Shown here: one piece after another, positions 17,898-29,684 of the stretch
Position numbering within the stretch: position 1 is the first letter of the stretch
Layout: each line of letters opens with the position of its first letter
Assembly: GCA_022711765.1 (NCBI GenBank)
Contig: JAKLEB010000001.1
Span: 788,694-852,693 of the forward strand
Reading direction: 5' to 3'
Origin: Candidatus Krumholzibacteriota bacterium
Lineage (GTDB): Bacteria; Krumholzibacteriota; Krumholzibacteriia; LZORAL124-64-63
Length of the DNA stretch: 64,000 nucleotides
Made by a program: the position numbers and the translations under genes
The notes under the pieces: generated by a model
What the model saw: the letters and a program-made list of their open reading frames with translations, nothing else
The model's database searches: none
What the model was told of the DNA's origin: nothing

Positions 17898-17973
17898 TGG
17901 TGGGCCCACCAGGACTTGAACCTGGGACCAGCCGGTTATGAGCCGGCCGCTCTGACCGCTGAGCTATGGGCCC
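17898..17973 (-). tRNA. tRNA with CAU anticodon (Ile2 or elongator Met)
   Basis: Acceptor GGGCCCA/TGGGCCC, anticodon loop CTCATAA, T-arm CCAGGTTCAAGTCCTGG, CCA encoded. It is not an initiator because the acceptor first pair is G-C. The overall sequence looks closer to Ile2 tRNAs, which TilS modifies to lysidine to read AUA, but elongator Met cannot be excluded by eye. It is the first gene of a two-tRNA unit with tRNA-Val. Confidence 0.9.
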
Positions 17974-17990
17974 GAAAATCCGGGATGCGG

Positions 17991-18019
17991 AAGATAACCC
18001 CTGCCCGGGTGACGGTCAA
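17991..18019 (-). promoter_or_regulatory. Promoter of the tRNA(CAU)-tRNA-Val unit
   Basis: On the minus strand TTGACC (18014-18019), 17 bp, TATCTT (17991-17996), ending 17 bp before the tRNA 5' end and just past the stop of the acetyltransferase gene. Confidence 0.85.
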
Positions 18020-18022
18020 CCC

Positions 18023-20722
18023 TCAGCTCGGCCGCGGCGGCGCCAGCTCCTTGACCAGGTTGACGTCCGCTCCCGCCCCGGCATCGTCGCGCACGAATCC
18101 GCGCCGCTCGAAGATCGCCAGCATGCGCTGGTTGTCCCGCGTGGTCTGGGCCACGACACGCCGCAGTCCCCACCGCCGCGAGACCTCGAGGCAGTAGTCC
18201 GTCAGCACCCCGCCGAGGCCTTGGTCCTGCCACCGATCGCCGACGAGGATCGCGAACTCGACGGTCTCGAGGTCGGGATCCGCGATGAGACGGCCGACCG
18301 CCATGAGCGTGCGCCTGCCGTCGAGCTCGGCCTCCGCCACGATCGCGATCTCGCGGTCGTAGTCGATGAAGCAGAAGCGGGTCGCGATCTCGTGCGTCTC
18401 CCAGTGGAACAGGTAGCGGAACCGCTGGTAGAGGGACTCCGGCGAGCAGCCGCGCAGGAGCTCGAGCCACAGCGGCTCGTCCTCCGGCTTGATCGGCCGC
18501 AGGACCACCGGCGTGCCGTCGTCGAGGGTGATCGGCCGGACGTACTCCTCGGGGTACGGCCGCAGCGCGAGGTGAGCGTAGGGGTCGGCGTTCGCCGGCC
18601 GCGGCGTCGGATCGAGGATGACCCGCGCGTCCAGCGCGACCACCCGGTCGGCGCAGACGAGCAGGGGATTGATGTCGAGCTCCTCGACCTCCGGGAAATC
18701 CGCCACCAGGTACGACAGCCGGAAGAGCACCTCCAACAGCGCCTCGACCGCGAGCGGCGGCCGGCCGCGGTAGCCCGAGAGGAGCGGCCAGATCTTCAGC
18801 GACTCGAGCATCCGCCGCGCCAGCCGCTCGTTGAGCGGCGGAAAGCCGATCGCGCGATCTTCGAAGAGCTCGGCGGCGATCCCGCCCAGGCCGACCATGA
18901 TCACCGAGCCGAAGACCGGGTCCTTGCGCGCGCCGAGGATCAGCTCGACCGCGCCCTGGGACCGGATCATCGGCTGCACCGTGACGCCGGCGATCCGCGC
19001 CGACGGCGCGCGCCCGCGGGCGGCGGCCACGACCCGCCCGAATGCCGCGCGGACGGCGTCCGCGTCCGCGAGATCGAGCGCGACGCCGCCGACGTCGGTC
19101 TTGTGCGTGATGTCGGGCGAGAGGATCTTGAGCACCACCGGGTAACCGATCCGGTCCGCCGCGGCGACGGCCGCGTCGGCAGAGCCGGCCGGGATCGCGT
19201 CGGCGGTCGGGATGCCGTAGCCGGCGAGCAGCGACTTCGAGACATCCTCGCCCAGGCAGGTTCCCGACCCGGCGACGAGCCGGGCGAACCGCTCCCGGCA
19301 CTCGGCCCGCGGCACCGGGAACCGCACCGGGATCTCCCGCGGCGTCTCGTAGAGGATCTCGAGATTGCTCGCGTAGTCCATGAGCGTCATGAACGCCTGG
19401 ACGGCCTGCTCCGGCGTGGCGAAGGTCGCCACGCCGGCCTGATTGAGGATCTCGACCCCCTCGGTCATCGTCCGGCCGCCGAGAAACGCCGCGAGCAGCG
19501 GCTTGCGCGTGTCCTCGCCGACCCGCGCGAGCGCCTTGGCGATGGCGCCCGGGTTGGTCATCGCCTGCGGCGTGACGATGATCAGGATCGCGTCCACGCC
19601 CTTGTCCCGGGCGACGATCTCGACGGCCTTGGCGACCCGCTTCGAGCGGGCGTCGCCGAGCACGTCGACGGGGTTGCGGCGCGACCATTGCGGCGGGAGG
19701 TTCTCGTCCAGCTCGGCGAGCGTTTCCGCCGAGAGCTGCGCGAGCACGCCGCCGGCCGCGATCAGCGCGTCGGTCGCGATCACGCCGGGGCCGCCGGCGT
19801 TGGTCACGATCGCGAGGCGACGGCCGCGCGGCATCTTCTTGCGGCCGATCAGGTCGACGACGTCGAAGATGTCGCCGATGCGCGCGAGCCTCGCGATGCC
19901 CGCGCGCTGGAACGCCGCGGCGTAGACGTCGTCGCTCGACGCCAGGGCGCCGGTGTGCGAGGCGGCGGCCGCGGCCGATTCGGGGAACCGCCCCGCCTTG
20001 TACGCCACGATCGGCTTGGTGCGCGCGAACGCGCGCGCCGCGGTCAGGAACTTGCGCGCGTCGGCTACGGATTCGAGGTACAGGACGATCGACTTCGTGC
20101 GCTCGTCCTCGCCGAAATAGTCGATGAGGTCGCCGAAGTCGATGTCGAGCGAGTTGCCGATCGAGACGAAGTGCGAGAAACCGACATTCTCGGCGAGCGC
20201 CCAGTCCAGCACCGACGAGCAGAGGGCGCCCGACTGCGAAATGAACGCGATGTCGCCGTCGCGCGGCAGGCCGCCGGCGAAGCTCACGTTCAGGCCGAGG
20301 CGCGGCACGAGGAACCCCAGGCAGTTGGGGCCGAGGATGCGCATGCCCGGAAACCGTCGGCGCTCCGCCGCGACCCGGTCCTCGAGCGCCCGGCCGGCGG
20401 GGCCAGCCTCGCGGAAGCCGGCCGAGACCACGACGACCGCCAGGATCCCGGCCTCGCCGCACTGCCGCACCAGGTCCGGCACCTGCTCGGCCGCGGCGCA
20501 GATCACGCCGAGGTCCGGCGCGCGCGGCAGGCTCGCGAGCGCGGGGAAGCAGGGGATGCCGAGGACGGCTTCCGCGGTCGGGTTGACCGGATAGACGACG
20601 CCCTTGAAGCCGCCCACGAGGTTCAAGAGCAGCTTGCCGCCCACGCTCTCGGGGTTCGGCGTGACGCCGACGAGCGCGATGCGGCGCGGGTTGAACAGCT
20701 GCGCGAGGCGGTGGATCGCCAT
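18023..20722 (-). CDS. ADP-forming acyl-CoA synthetase fused to a GNAT acetyltransferase (Pat-like)
   Basis: An 899-residue fusion. CoA-binding Rossmann domain (about 1-135), succinyl-CoA-synthetase-like domain (about 150-460, ISQSGA 161-166, SHTGAL with His256), ATP-grasp domain (about 480-705, YPVVLKILSPDITHKTDVGG) and GNAT domain (about 735-899; VGDRWQDQGLGGVL is the acetyl-CoA loop). Homologues include protein lysine acetyltransferases that silence acetyl-CoA synthetase. His256 aligns with the phospho-His of true ADP-forming synthetases, which to my memory is lost in Salmonella Pat; this copy may therefore be catalytically active in both halves. It ends just before the tRNA promoter. Confidence 0.85.
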   Translation of the reverse strand: MAIHRLAQLFNPRRIALVGVTPNPESVGGKLLLNLVGGFKGVVYPVNPTAEAVLGIPCFPALASLPRAPDLGVICAAAEQVPDLVRQCGEAGILAVVVVSAGFREAGPAGRALEDRVAAERRRFPGMRILGPNCLGFLVPRLGLNVSFAGGLPRDGDIAFISQSGALCSSVLDWALAENVGFSHFVSIGNSLDIDFGDLIDYFGEDERTKSIVLYLESVADARKFLTAARAFARTKPIVAYKAGRFPESAAAAASHTGALASSDDVYAAAFQRAGIARLARIGDIFDVVDLIGRKKMPRGRRLAIVTNAGGPGVIATDALIAAGGVLAQLSAETLAELDENLPPQWSRRNPVDVLGDARSKRVAKAVEIVARDKGVDAILIIVTPQAMTNPGAIAKALARVGEDTRKPLLAAFLGGRTMTEGVEILNQAGVATFATPEQAVQAFMTLMDYASNLEILYETPREIPVRFPVPRAECRERFARLVAGSGTCLGEDVSKSLLAGYGIPTADAIPAGSADAAVAAADRIGYPVVLKILSPDITHKTDVGGVALDLADADAVRAAFGRVVAAARGRAPSARIAGVTVQPMIRSQGAVELILGARKDPVFGSVIMVGLGGIAAELFEDRAIGFPPLNERLARRMLESLKIWPLLSGYRGRPPLAVEALLEVLFRLSYLVADFPEVEELDINPLLVCADRVVALDARVILDPTPRPANADPYAHLALRPYPEEYVRPITLDDGTPVVLRPIKPEDEPLWLELLRGCSPESLYQRFRYLFHWETHEIATRFCFIDYDREIAIVAEAELDGRRTLMAVGRLIADPDLETVEFAILVGDRWQDQGLGGVLTDYCLEVSRRWGLRRVVAQTTRDNQRMLAIFERRGFVRDDAGAGADVNLVKELAPPRPS

Positions 20723-20729
20723 GGCGGTG

Positions 20730-22454
<1,725 letters not shown>

Positions 22455-22476
22455 CGGAGTGCGGCTCCCTCTGTGT

Positions 22477-24204
22477 TCAGTCCTGGTGGACGCGCCGGGC
22501 GAGGCGGAGTCTGGCGACGGATTCGCGGACGGCCCGCTCCGTCTCGCCGCCTTCCGGCATGTCTCGCTCGAGCAGGTCGGTCACGTACGCCCGGTAGCCG
22601 GCCGCCCGGGCGTGCCACCGAGATTCGACGAAGGATCGGGGAGAATCGCCGCCGGGAGCCGCCGGCCAGGCGGCGAGCTCGGCGGCCAGCTCGGCCGCCG
22701 CGGGAGTCGACCAGTCGAGGTCGGCGCCGAGCTCGGCGAACAGCCGCACGGCCGCGCCGGAGGAATCGCGCAGGACGTGGGCGAGCAGGACAGCTTCGAC
22801 GTGCTCGCGGCGCACGCCCGTCAGCGTCCGAAAACGGACTCTTCTCGCCGCGGGCTCGCCACCGTCCGCCGACGGCGCCGGCTCCGGCTCCGGCTCGCCG
22901 GTCGCGCGCGCCCGGCCCGGCGTGCCGCGCTTGAGCCCGTGCAGGGAGTCGCGGAGGATCGCGACGTCGAGGCCGAACAGCTCCGCGGCTTCCTGGAGCA
23001 TGTACTCGCGGCGGATGGCGTCCGGCACCTCGGCGATCGTGGTCAGCACCTGGTGGACCCCCTTCTCCAGCGCCGCGCGGTCGCCACCCGCCTGGGCGAC
23101 GGCCTCGCGCACGAACCGCAGGTACCCGACGGCGCCCCGGAGCACCGCCTGCAGGGCCTCCGGACCCTGGGAGACGACCAGATCGGCGGGGTCGAGCCCC
23201 CGCGGCAGCTCCGCGATCTCGGCCTCGAGGCCGGCGCAGAGGCAGACATGACTGCTGCGCACCGCCGCCTTCCGGCCGGCCTGGTCGCCGTCGAAGAGCA
23301 TGACCACCTTGCGGGCACCGCGTCGCAGCAGGCGCGCCTGCTCGGCCGTGAAGGCCGTGCCGCAGGTGGCCACCACGTGCGCGACCCCGGCCTGGGCCAG
23401 GGCGATCAGATCCAGGTACCCCTCCACCAGCACGGCCACCTTCGTGCGGGCGATCACCATGCGGGTGGAATCGAATCCGTAGAGCAGCTTGCCCTTGCTG
23501 TAATGGGGGCTGTCGGCCGAGTTCAGGTACTTGGGCTCGCCCGGGCCGATCAGCCGGGCGCCGAATCCGGCCACTTGCCGGGCGATGTTCCGGACGGGAA
23601 ACATAATCCGTTCGCGGAAATAGGCAAACGCCGGCCGGCCCTCCTGCCGGCGCAGCAATCCGGCGGCGACCGCGAGATCCTCGCTCACCCCGCGCTTCGC
23701 GAGCCTGGCGGCGAGCCAGTCGTGGCCGGGCGCCCAGCCCACGTCGAACCGGTCGAGGACCTCGGGCAGGAAGCCGCGGCCGGTCAGGTAGTCGCGGGCG
23801 GCGGCGCCGAGCCGGGGATCGTGCCAGGCCTCGACGAACAGCTCGCACGCCGCCTCGTTGGCGCGATGGAAGGCCCGCTTCTCCCCCTCGTCCTCACCGG
23901 CCTGCAGGAATTTCGCGAGGTCGATGTCGAGCGACCGCGCCAGGGTCTCCATGGCCTCGGGAAAGGTGAGGTTCTCGACGGCCATCAGGAAACTGATGGC
24001 GTCGCCGCCCTCGCCGCAGCCGAAGCACTTGTAGCTCTGGCGCGCCGGATTGACGTGGAAGCTGGGCGTCTTCTCGCGGTGGAACGGGCAGAGGCCCTTG
24101 TAGCTCGCGCCGGCGCCCTGCAGGCGTACATACCGGCCGACCAGTTCGACGAGGTCGGTCTCGTCCTTGACCCTGGCGATGATCTCGGGAGGAAGAACGG
24201 CCAC
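22477..24204 (-). CDS. dnaG: DNA primase
   Basis: A 575-residue primase that lays RNA primers at the fork with DnaB. The CHC2 zinc finger is C39-x2-H42-x17-C60-x2-C63 ([26 protein letters not shown]). The Toprim core includes [16 protein letters not shown] and [15 protein letters not shown]; a helical DnaB-binding end follows. The GTG at 24204 is chosen because the conserved start ([19 protein letters not shown]) follows at once and AAAGGG lies six bases upstream. It is followed by rpoD after 22 bp. Confidence 0.95.
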   Translation of the reverse strand: MAVLPPEIIARVKDETDLVELVGRYVRLQGAGASYKGLCPFHREKTPSFHVNPARQSYKCFGCGEGGDAISFLMAVENLTFPEAMETLARSLDIDLAKFLQAGEDEGEKRAFHRANEAACELFVEAWHDPRLGAAARDYLTGRGFLPEVLDRFDVGWAPGHDWLAARLAKRGVSEDLAVAAGLLRRQEGRPAFAYFRERIMFPVRNIARQVAGFGARLIGPGEPKYLNSADSPHYSKGKLLYGFDSTRMVIARTKVAVLVEGYLDLIALAQAGVAHVVATCGTAFTAEQARLLRRGARKVVMLFDGDQAGRKAAVRSSHVCLCAGLEAEIAELPRGLDPADLVVSQGPEALQAVLRGAVGYLRFVREAVAQAGGDRAALEKGVHQVLTTIAEVPDAIRREYMLQEAAELFGLDVAILRDSLHGLKRGTPGRARATGEPEPEPAPSADGGEPAARRVRFRTLTGVRREHVEAVLLAHVLRDSSGAAVRLFAELGADLDWSTPAAAELAAELAAWPAAPGGDSPRSFVESRWHARAAGYRAYVTDLLERDMPEGGETERAVRESVARLRLARRVHQD

Positions 24205-24243
24205 CTGGAACCCTTTGTCCGCTAAAGGTCCGGAGGACCGCTG

Positions 24244-24273
24244 AACGTAAGAACGACTTCGCGATAATGTCAA
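24244..24273 (-). promoter_or_regulatory. Candidate promoter for dnaG-rpoD
   Basis: On the minus strand TTGACA (24268-24273), 18 bp, TACGTT (24244-24249), in the 88-bp gap between mutS2 and dnaG. The -35 is perfect, the -10 has only the T, A and final T. Confidence 0.6.
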
Positions 24274-24292
24274 GAATGTTGCAGATCCGTGC

Positions 24293-26695
24293 TCAGCGGA
24301 GCCGGATGACCGTTGCGCCCGGATTCGACTGCCGTTCACCCCCCGGGTGGAAGCCGGCCACGCGCGGGTCCGCGGCGAGGCGAGCGAGCAGCTGGTCCCG
24401 CAGCCGGCCCGGACCCATCCCGTGCACGATCGTCAGCTCGGACAGCCCGACCGGCAGCGACCGGTCGATCATCCGGTCCAGACGCTCCCACGCCTCCTCG
24501 GCGCGCAGACCGCGCAGGTCCAGCTCGGGCGGGATGCCCGGATCGTCCGCGGGCCACGTCCAGCCGACCGCCGATTCGCGCGGGGCGCCCGGCGCGGAGT
24601 CGTCCCCCTCGATCGGCACGAGCGTCTCGCGGTCCACGCTCAGGCGCATTCCGTCGGCGAGCACGCCGACCTTGTCGCCGCGGATCTCGACGACGCGACC
24701 CTGCAGGCCCAGGTGCGGCACGCGGACGCGGTCGCCCGGCTGCAGCTCGGGCGGCGGACCCACAGCGGGCTCGTCCGCGGGCAGCCGGGCCGCGAGCTCG
24801 CGCATCCGATCGCGCGCGCTCTGCACGACCGCGCGATCGCCGCCGCTGCCGCGGATCTCCCGCACCGCCTCCTCGAAGCGCCGGCGGATCTCGCGCAGCA
24901 GCTCGTCGCCGTCCCGGCGCACGCGCTCGCGCTCGGACTTCAGCTCGCGCTGCAGTCCGGCGAGGCGATCGTCGAGCTCCGTCTGCCGGCGACGCAGCCC
25001 GTCGACAAGCTGCTTCGACTCGACATCCTGCGCGGCCAGGTCGCGGGCCCGGCGCGCGAGGTCCTCGAGCAGGCGTTCGAGCTGGTACCGCTCCTCGCCC
25101 ACGAGCGAGCGCGCCTGGGCCAGCAGCCCGGGGTCGAGGCCCACGCGTGCGGCGATGTCGAACGCGTGGCTGGCGCCGGGATTGCCGAGCCGCAGGGAGA
25201 ACAGCGGCGCGAGGGATCCCTCGTCGTAGTCCATCGCGGCGTTGACCATGGCCGGGTGGTCGTGGACGGCGGCCTTCAACAGGCCGAAATGCGTCGAGGC
25301 CAGCACGAGGGAGCCGCGTTCGGCGAGCCGCGAGAGCGCGGTCAGCGCGAGGGCCGTGCCCTCCTGCGGGTCGGTGCCCGAGCCGATCTCGTCGCAGAGC
25401 AGCAGGCTGTGCTCGTCGGCCTCGGCGAGGAATCGGCGCAGATGGCCGAGGTGCGCCGAGAAGCTCGACAGCGAATCCTCGATGGACTGCTCGTCGCCGA
25501 GGTCCACGAAGAGGCGGCGCGCGAGGGGCAGGCGCGTGTCCTCCCGCGCCGGGACGTCCCAGCCGCACTGCGCGAGCATCACGAGCACACCGACGGTCTT
25601 GAGGGCGACCGACTTGCCGCCCGCGTTCGGTCCCGAGATCACGAGCACGCGCGTGTCGGGCGGCAGCTCGAGGTCCAGGGGCACGACCGCGCCCTCGCCG
25701 AGCGCCTCCTCGAGCAACGGATGGCGGCCCCGGCAGATCCGCAGCGCCGCGCGCGGCGCCAGCAGCGGCCGCTGCGCGCGGCGCTTCTCGCTCCACTGCA
25801 TCGCGGCCCGGACGCGGTCGACCAGGAGGAACAGCTCGCTCGCTTCCTGCAGGGCCGGCACGGCGGCGCTCACGCGCCGGTTGAGGTCCAGCAGGATCCG
25901 GGCCTCCTCGGCGCCCACCTCGAGCCGCGTCTCGGCCAGGTCGTTCGCCAGCTGCACCGTCTCCGCCGGTTCCACGTAGACCGTCTGGCCGGTCTGGCTG
26001 CGGTCGTGAACGATGCCCGGGAGCTTCCGCCGGGCCGCGGCGTTCAGCGGCAGGCAGAAGCGATCGCCGCGCAGGGTGGCCTCGGCCGCGGTGGTCCAGC
26101 CCCGCCGGTTCGCCTCGGCCAGCGCCCGCGCCACCGACTGGCGGACCTGCTGCTCGCGCTCCCGCGCCGCGCGTCGCAGGCGGGCCAGGACAGGGCTCGC
26201 GCCGTCGACGAGGTTGCCGTCGCGGTCCAGGCACCGGCGCAGCTCGCCCGCCAGCCCGGCGAACTCGGACGACTGCGCCGCCGCCTCGCCCCAGGTCGGC
26301 ATCGCGTCGCGGCCGCCCAGGAGCCACTGGCGGAGCTGGTCGAGGTCCTCGGCGAGTCGCATGACGCCGACCAGGTCCGGTCCCTCGAGCCGGCGCGGCG
26401 GCGGTTCGTCGAGCCGGTCCAGCACGGCGGACTGGTCCGACAGCGGCGGCCACTTGCCGGCCGCCGCGAGCGGCCGCAGCTCGTCCGCGAGGGTGCGGGC
26501 GAGCTCGATCGTCGCCGCGTCGGCATACGGCAGCTGCGCCTCGACCGCCGCTGCGGCCCGGCGGTTGCGGCAGTGACGCGCCACCTGGGCCGCGACGCGG
26601 TTCCAGCTCAGCAGGTCGCGGTCGCGGCGGGTCGCGACCGGCTGCTGCTCGGCTAGCCCGTCCGCCGCCGCGAGGCGCGCGAGCAGAGGGATCAC
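24293..26695 (-). CDS. mutS2: MutS2-type ATPase with Smr nuclease domain
   Basis: About 800 residues. A clamp/lever region is followed by the MutS ATPase: Walker A GPNAGGKS (355-362), Walker B LLLCDEIGSGTDPQEGTAL, then a coiled coil, a KOW-like stretch (QPGDRVRVPHLGLQGRVVEI) and a C-terminal Smr domain (ELDLRGLRAEEAWERLD, IVHGMGPGRLRDQL). MutS2 proteins act on recombination intermediates or on collided ribosomes rather than mismatch repair. The GTG start at 26695 overlaps the cvpA stop (GTGA). The mismatch-binding domain of MutS is absent, as expected. Confidence 0.94.
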   Translation of the reverse strand: MIPLLARLAAADGLAEQQPVATRRDRDLLSWNRVAAQVARHCRNRRAAAAVEAQLPYADAATIELARTLADELRPLAAAGKWPPLSDQSAVLDRLDEPPPRRLEGPDLVGVMRLAEDLDQLRQWLLGGRDAMPTWGEAAAQSSEFAGLAGELRRCLDRDGNLVDGASPVLARLRRAAREREQQVRQSVARALAEANRRGWTTAAEATLRGDRFCLPLNAAARRKLPGIVHDRSQTGQTVYVEPAETVQLANDLAETRLEVGAEEARILLDLNRRVSAAVPALQEASELFLLVDRVRAAMQWSEKRRAQRPLLAPRAALRICRGRHPLLEEALGEGAVVPLDLELPPDTRVLVISGPNAGGKSVALKTVGVLVMLAQCGWDVPAREDTRLPLARRLFVDLGDEQSIEDSLSSFSAHLGHLRRFLAEADEHSLLLCDEIGSGTDPQEGTALALTALSRLAERGSLVLASTHFGLLKAAVHDHPAMVNAAMDYDEGSLAPLFSLRLGNPGASHAFDIAARVGLDPGLLAQARSLVGEERYQLERLLEDLARRARDLAAQDVESKQLVDGLRRRQTELDDRLAGLQRELKSERERVRRDGDELLREIRRRFEEAVREIRGSGGDRAVVQSARDRMRELAARLPADEPAVGPPPELQPGDRVRVPHLGLQGRVVEIRGDKVGVLADGMRLSVDRETLVPIEGDDSAPGAPRESAVGWTWPADDPGIPPELDLRGLRAEEAWERLDRMIDRSLPVGLSELTIVHGMGPGRLRDQLLARLAADPRVAGFHPGGERQSNPGATVIRLR

Positions 26696-27240
26696 TTGTC
26701 CCCGGCCTCCTCGATCACCTGGTCGCCCACCTCGACCGCGCGGCGCCAGACCTCGTCGACCTGGCCGCCGAACAGCCAGCGGGCTCCCTGGTACACGGCG
26801 GGCGCCGCGCGGTAGATCACGTTGCCGACGGGATGGCGCGTGAACGTCTCGCGGACCGGGCCGCCGAGGCGGGTCTGGCCGACCGCGATCAGGGCGACGC
26901 TCACCAGGAGCAGGCCGATGAGCGCACCGCAGAGCGCGCCGCCGGCGCGGTCGATCCAGCCGAGCGGGGCGCGGTGAACGAGCGCCGCCACGCCTCTGGC
27001 CGCCAGCAGGACCGCCACGAGGAACACGGCGAACAGGACGACGTAGGCGGCGACGAGCGCCGTCGCCTCGCCCATCGGCAGGCGCGCGTCGAGCCACGGC
27101 GCCACCGTCGAGGCGAGCCGGGCCGAGCCGACGATCGCCACGACCACTCCGAGGAGCTCGACGACGCGGCGGACGATGCCGCCCCGCCAGCCGAGGAAGC
27201 CACAGAGCGCGATCAGGACGACGCAGAGCCAGATGCTCAT
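26692..27240 (-). CDS. cvpA: CvpA family membrane protein
   Basis: A 182-residue inner-membrane protein with about four hydrophobic segments (IWLCVVLIALCGFLGWRGG at the start; LVAAYVVLFAVFLVAVLLA; AGGALCGALIGLLLVSVALI) and a charged C-terminus. It matches the CvpA/colicin V production family, of uncertain biochemical role. Its position between yqeY and mutS2 with ATGA/GTGA overlaps on both sides is common and suggests tight co-translation. Confidence 0.85.
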   Translation of the reverse strand: MSIWLCVVLIALCGFLGWRGGIVRRVVELLGVVVAIVGSARLASTVAPWLDARLPMGEATALVAAYVVLFAVFLVAVLLAARGVAALVHRAPLGWIDRAGGALCGALIGLLLVSVALIAVGQTRLGGPVRETFTRHPVGNVIYRAAPAVYQGARWLFGGQVDEVWRRAVEVGDQVIEEAGDK

Positions 27241-27695
27241 GAGCGGCCAGCCAGACGCGCCTTGACCATCGCGCTCACGCGCGCGCCCTCGGCGCGGCCG
27301 ACGACGCGCGGCTGCACCGCTTTCATCACCTTGCCCAGGTCCTTCGGTCCGGCCGCGCCGACCTCCCCGATGGCGGCGTCGACGATCGCGGCGAGCTCCG
27401 CGTCGTCCAGCTCGGCGGGCAGGTAGCTCTTCACGAGCGCGAGCTCGGCCTGGGACGCCGCGACGAGGTCCTCGCGCCGGGCCTTCTCGGCGCCCTCGAT
27501 GCTGTCGCGCACCTTCTTGGCGTACGCCTGCAGGACCTTGAGCACCCCGGCGTCGTCGAGCGCCACGCGCGTGTCGACCTCGACCTGCTTGATGGCGGCC
27601 TGCACCTGACGCAGCACGCCGAGGCGTTCCTTGTCCTTGGCTTTCATGGCAGCGATCACGTCCGCCTTCAGACGTGCCGCGATCTGGCTCGGCAT
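27237..27695 (-). CDS. YqeY/GatB-like domain protein
   Basis: A 152-residue helical protein. LKADVIAAMKAKDKERLGVLR, IEVD-type VEVDTRVALDDAGVLKVL, SYLPAELDDAEL and GPKDLGKVMKAVQPRVVGRA match the YqeY family, related to the tail of the amidotransferase subunit GatB that contacts tRNA. Its precise function is unknown; it may influence amidotransferase or tRNA handling. GAAAGGA precedes the ATG. It begins the yqeY-cvpA-mutS2 unit. Confidence 0.9.
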   Translation of the reverse strand: MPSQIAARLKADVIAAMKAKDKERLGVLRQVQAAIKQVEVDTRVALDDAGVLKVLQAYAKKVRDSIEGAEKARREDLVAASQAELALVKSYLPAELDDAELAAIVDAAIGEVGAAGPKDLGKVMKAVQPRVVGRAEGARVSAMVKARLAGRS

Positions 27696-27737
27696 GAACG
27701 GGTCCTTTCGTGAACGGGTCCGGCGGATCCGCCCGGG

Positions 27738-27766
27738 AGTCTATGCCGGCCCGCGAAGGCGGTCAA
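27738..27766 (-). promoter_or_regulatory. Promoter of yqeY-cvpA-mutS2
   Basis: On the minus strand TTGACC (27761-27766), 17 bp, TAGACT (27738-27743), overlapping the end of rsmE. The expected transcription start lies near the perfect 12-bp palindrome GGCGGATCCGCC (27722-27733), which could be an operator. Confidence 0.75.
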
Positions 27767-28548
27767 GCGAGCCAGGCGGCGCGGACCTGCTGCAGGCCCG
27801 CGAGGCCCGCCACCGCCGCGGTCTCGGTGCGCAACACGTGCGGCCCCAGGACGAGCGGCAGCGCCAGGCGCGCGGCCAGCAGCGACAGTTCCCCGTCCGT
27901 CCAGCCGCCCTCCGGGCCGATCAGCAGCCAGAGCGCCGGCGGCGGCGGCTCGCCCGCCGCCCGGCGGCGCGCCGCCTGCGCCGCCGCGGCGGCCGGCTGC
28001 TGCGGCTCTCCCGCCGCCGCGTCGCCCGGCGCCGCCCCGAAATACACGGGGCCGGACGCCCCGGCGAGCGCCTCGTCCAGGGTCGCCGGCGCGTTCAGGT
28101 CCGGCAGGTGGCACCGCCCGCTCTGCTTGAGCGCGCCGATCAGGACGCCTCGCCAGCGGTCGAGCTTCCCGTCGCGCGGATCGACGACGCCCCGCGCGGC
28201 GCTCAGCGGCGTGATCGAGTGCGCGCCGAGCTCGACGGCCTTCTCGAGCGCCAGCTCGAACCGCTTGCCCTTGACGATCGCGCACACGAGATGCAGGCGC
28301 GGCGCGGCGATCTCCGCCGCCGCGAAGCTGACCTCGGTGATCTCGACGAGGGCCTCGCGCCGACCGCCGCCGCGAAGAACGCCCCGCAGCGCGTGGCCGC
28401 GACCGTCGGTCAGGTCCAGGACCTCCCCGCCGGCGGCCCGCAGCACGGTCCGCAGGTGGTGGCTCTCGTCCCCGGCGAGCGCGATCGACTGGCCCACGCG
28501 GGGCGATGCGCCGCCAAGCTCGACGTAGAACCGCCGCCCGCTAACCAT
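27763..28548 (-). CDS. rsmE: 16S rRNA (uracil-1498-N3)-methyltransferase
   Basis: A 261-residue SPOUT methyltransferase. RRFYVE at the start and [16 protein letters not shown] fit the N-terminal PUA-like domain; [17 protein letters not shown] and [15 protein letters not shown] are the trefoil-knot SAM-binding motifs. An alanine-rich insert of about 25 residues ([16 protein letters not shown]) before the last motif is unusual. It overlaps dnaJ by eight bases and closes the heat-shock operon, a frequent arrangement. Confidence 0.93.
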   Translation of the reverse strand: MVSGRRFYVELGGASPRVGQSIALAGDESHHLRTVLRAAGGEVLDLTDGRGHALRGVLRGGGRREALVEITEVSFAAAEIAAPRLHLVCAIVKGKRFELALEKAVELGAHSITPLSAARGVVDPRDGKLDRWRGVLIGALKQSGRCHLPDLNAPATLDEALAGASGPVYFGAAPGDAAAGEPQQPAAAAAQAARRRAAGEPPPPALWLLIGPEGGWTDGELSLLAARLALPLVLGPHVLRTETAAVAGLAGLQQVRAAWLA

Positions 28549-29677
28549 CGAGATCTCGGCGCGGACCGGGCACCTGCGCCGCCAGAGCGTCGCGAAGGTC
28601 CTGGAGCCGGCGGATCTGCTCGGTCGTGAGGTCCAGCGGGGTCCAGGCGATCACGCGGACGAGCTGGTCGCCCGCTCCCGGCCGGTTGAGGTGCGGCACG
28701 CCCTTGCCGCGCAGGCGGAAGATCTTGTGGCTCTGGGTGCCAGCCGGCACCTTCAGCGCCACCTTGCCGTCGAGGGTCGGCACGGTGAGCTTCGTGCCGA
28801 GCATGAGGTCGATCGGCGAGACCGGCAGGTCGAGCAGGATGTCGTCGCCGTGACGCTCGAAGAGATCGTCCTCGCGGACCTCCATGAGCACCCGCAGATT
28901 TCCCGCCGGCGCGCCCTGGTCGCCCGCATCGCCCTTGCCGCGCAATTCCATGTAGTTGCCCGTGGTCACGCCCGCCGGGACCTTGATCTCCAGGGTCTCC
29001 TCGCCGCGCACCGTGCCGGTGCCGCGACAGTCGCGGCAGGGATCGTCGATGATCTGTCCGCGCCCCCGGCAGTGCGGGCAGGCGGTCTCGGTGACCATCT
29101 GGCCGAGCAGCGACTGGCGGACCTGCCGCACCCGGCCCAGTCCGCGGCACGTCCCGCACGTCTGGGGCCGGCTGCCCGCCGCCGCGCCGCTGCCCTGGCA
29201 GGTCGGGCAGGCGACCTGCTTCTGCACCTTGATCTTCTTGCTCGCGCCCTGGGCGGCCTCGCGCAGGTCCAGCCTCAGGGTGACCTGCAGATTGCGGCCC
29301 TGCCGCCGGCCCTCGTCGCCGCCGCCGCCCATGCCGCCGAAGATGTCGCCCATCCCGAAGTCCTGCATGAATCGCCGCAGGGCCTCGTTGAGATCCATCT
29401 CCACGCCGCCGCCGAAGCCGCGGCCGGCGAATCCCCCGGGCTGGCCACCCTCGGCCGCGTGCCCGAAGCGGTCGTACTGCGCGCGCTTCTCGGCATCCTT
29501 GAGGACCTCGTACGCCTCGGTCGCCTCGCGGAATTTCTCGGCTGCGTCCGGGTCCTCCTTGTTGCGGTCGGGATGGTACTTCACGGCGAGCTTGCGGTAG
29601 GCCTTCTTGATCTCGGCCTCGGCCGCGTCCTTCTCGATGCCGAGGATCTCGTAGTAGTCGCGCTTGATCGCCATCAT
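28541..29677 (-). CDS. dnaJ: Chaperone DnaJ
   Basis: A 378-residue type I J-protein. The J domain carries HPD in KYHPDRNKE; a Gly/Phe-rich linker ([11 protein letters not shown]) follows; then four zinc motifs [24 protein letters not shown] and CRDCRGTG; then the substrate-binding domains. It stimulates DnaK, whose gene is not in this window. Two ATGs are adjacent (29677 and 29674), the second also fits. It lies 7 bp after grpE. Confidence 0.97.
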   Translation of the reverse strand: MMAIKRDYYEILGIEKDAAEAEIKKAYRKLAVKYHPDRNKEDPDAAEKFREATEAYEVLKDAEKRAQYDRFGHAAEGGQPGGFAGRGFGGGVEMDLNEALRRFMQDFGMGDIFGGMGGGGDEGRRQGRNLQVTLRLDLREAAQGASKKIKVQKQVACPTCQGSGAAAGSRPQTCGTCRGLGRVRQVRQSLLGQMVTETACPHCRGRGQIIDDPCRDCRGTGTVRGEETLEIKVPAGVTTGNYMELRGKGDAGDQGAPAGNLRVLMEVREDDLFERHGDDILLDLPVSPIDLMLGTKLTVPTLDGKVALKVPAGTQSHKIFRLRGKGVPHLNRPGAGDQLVRVIAWTPLDLTTEQIRRLQDLRDALAAQVPGPRRDLDG

Positions 29678-29684
29678 GCCTCGC

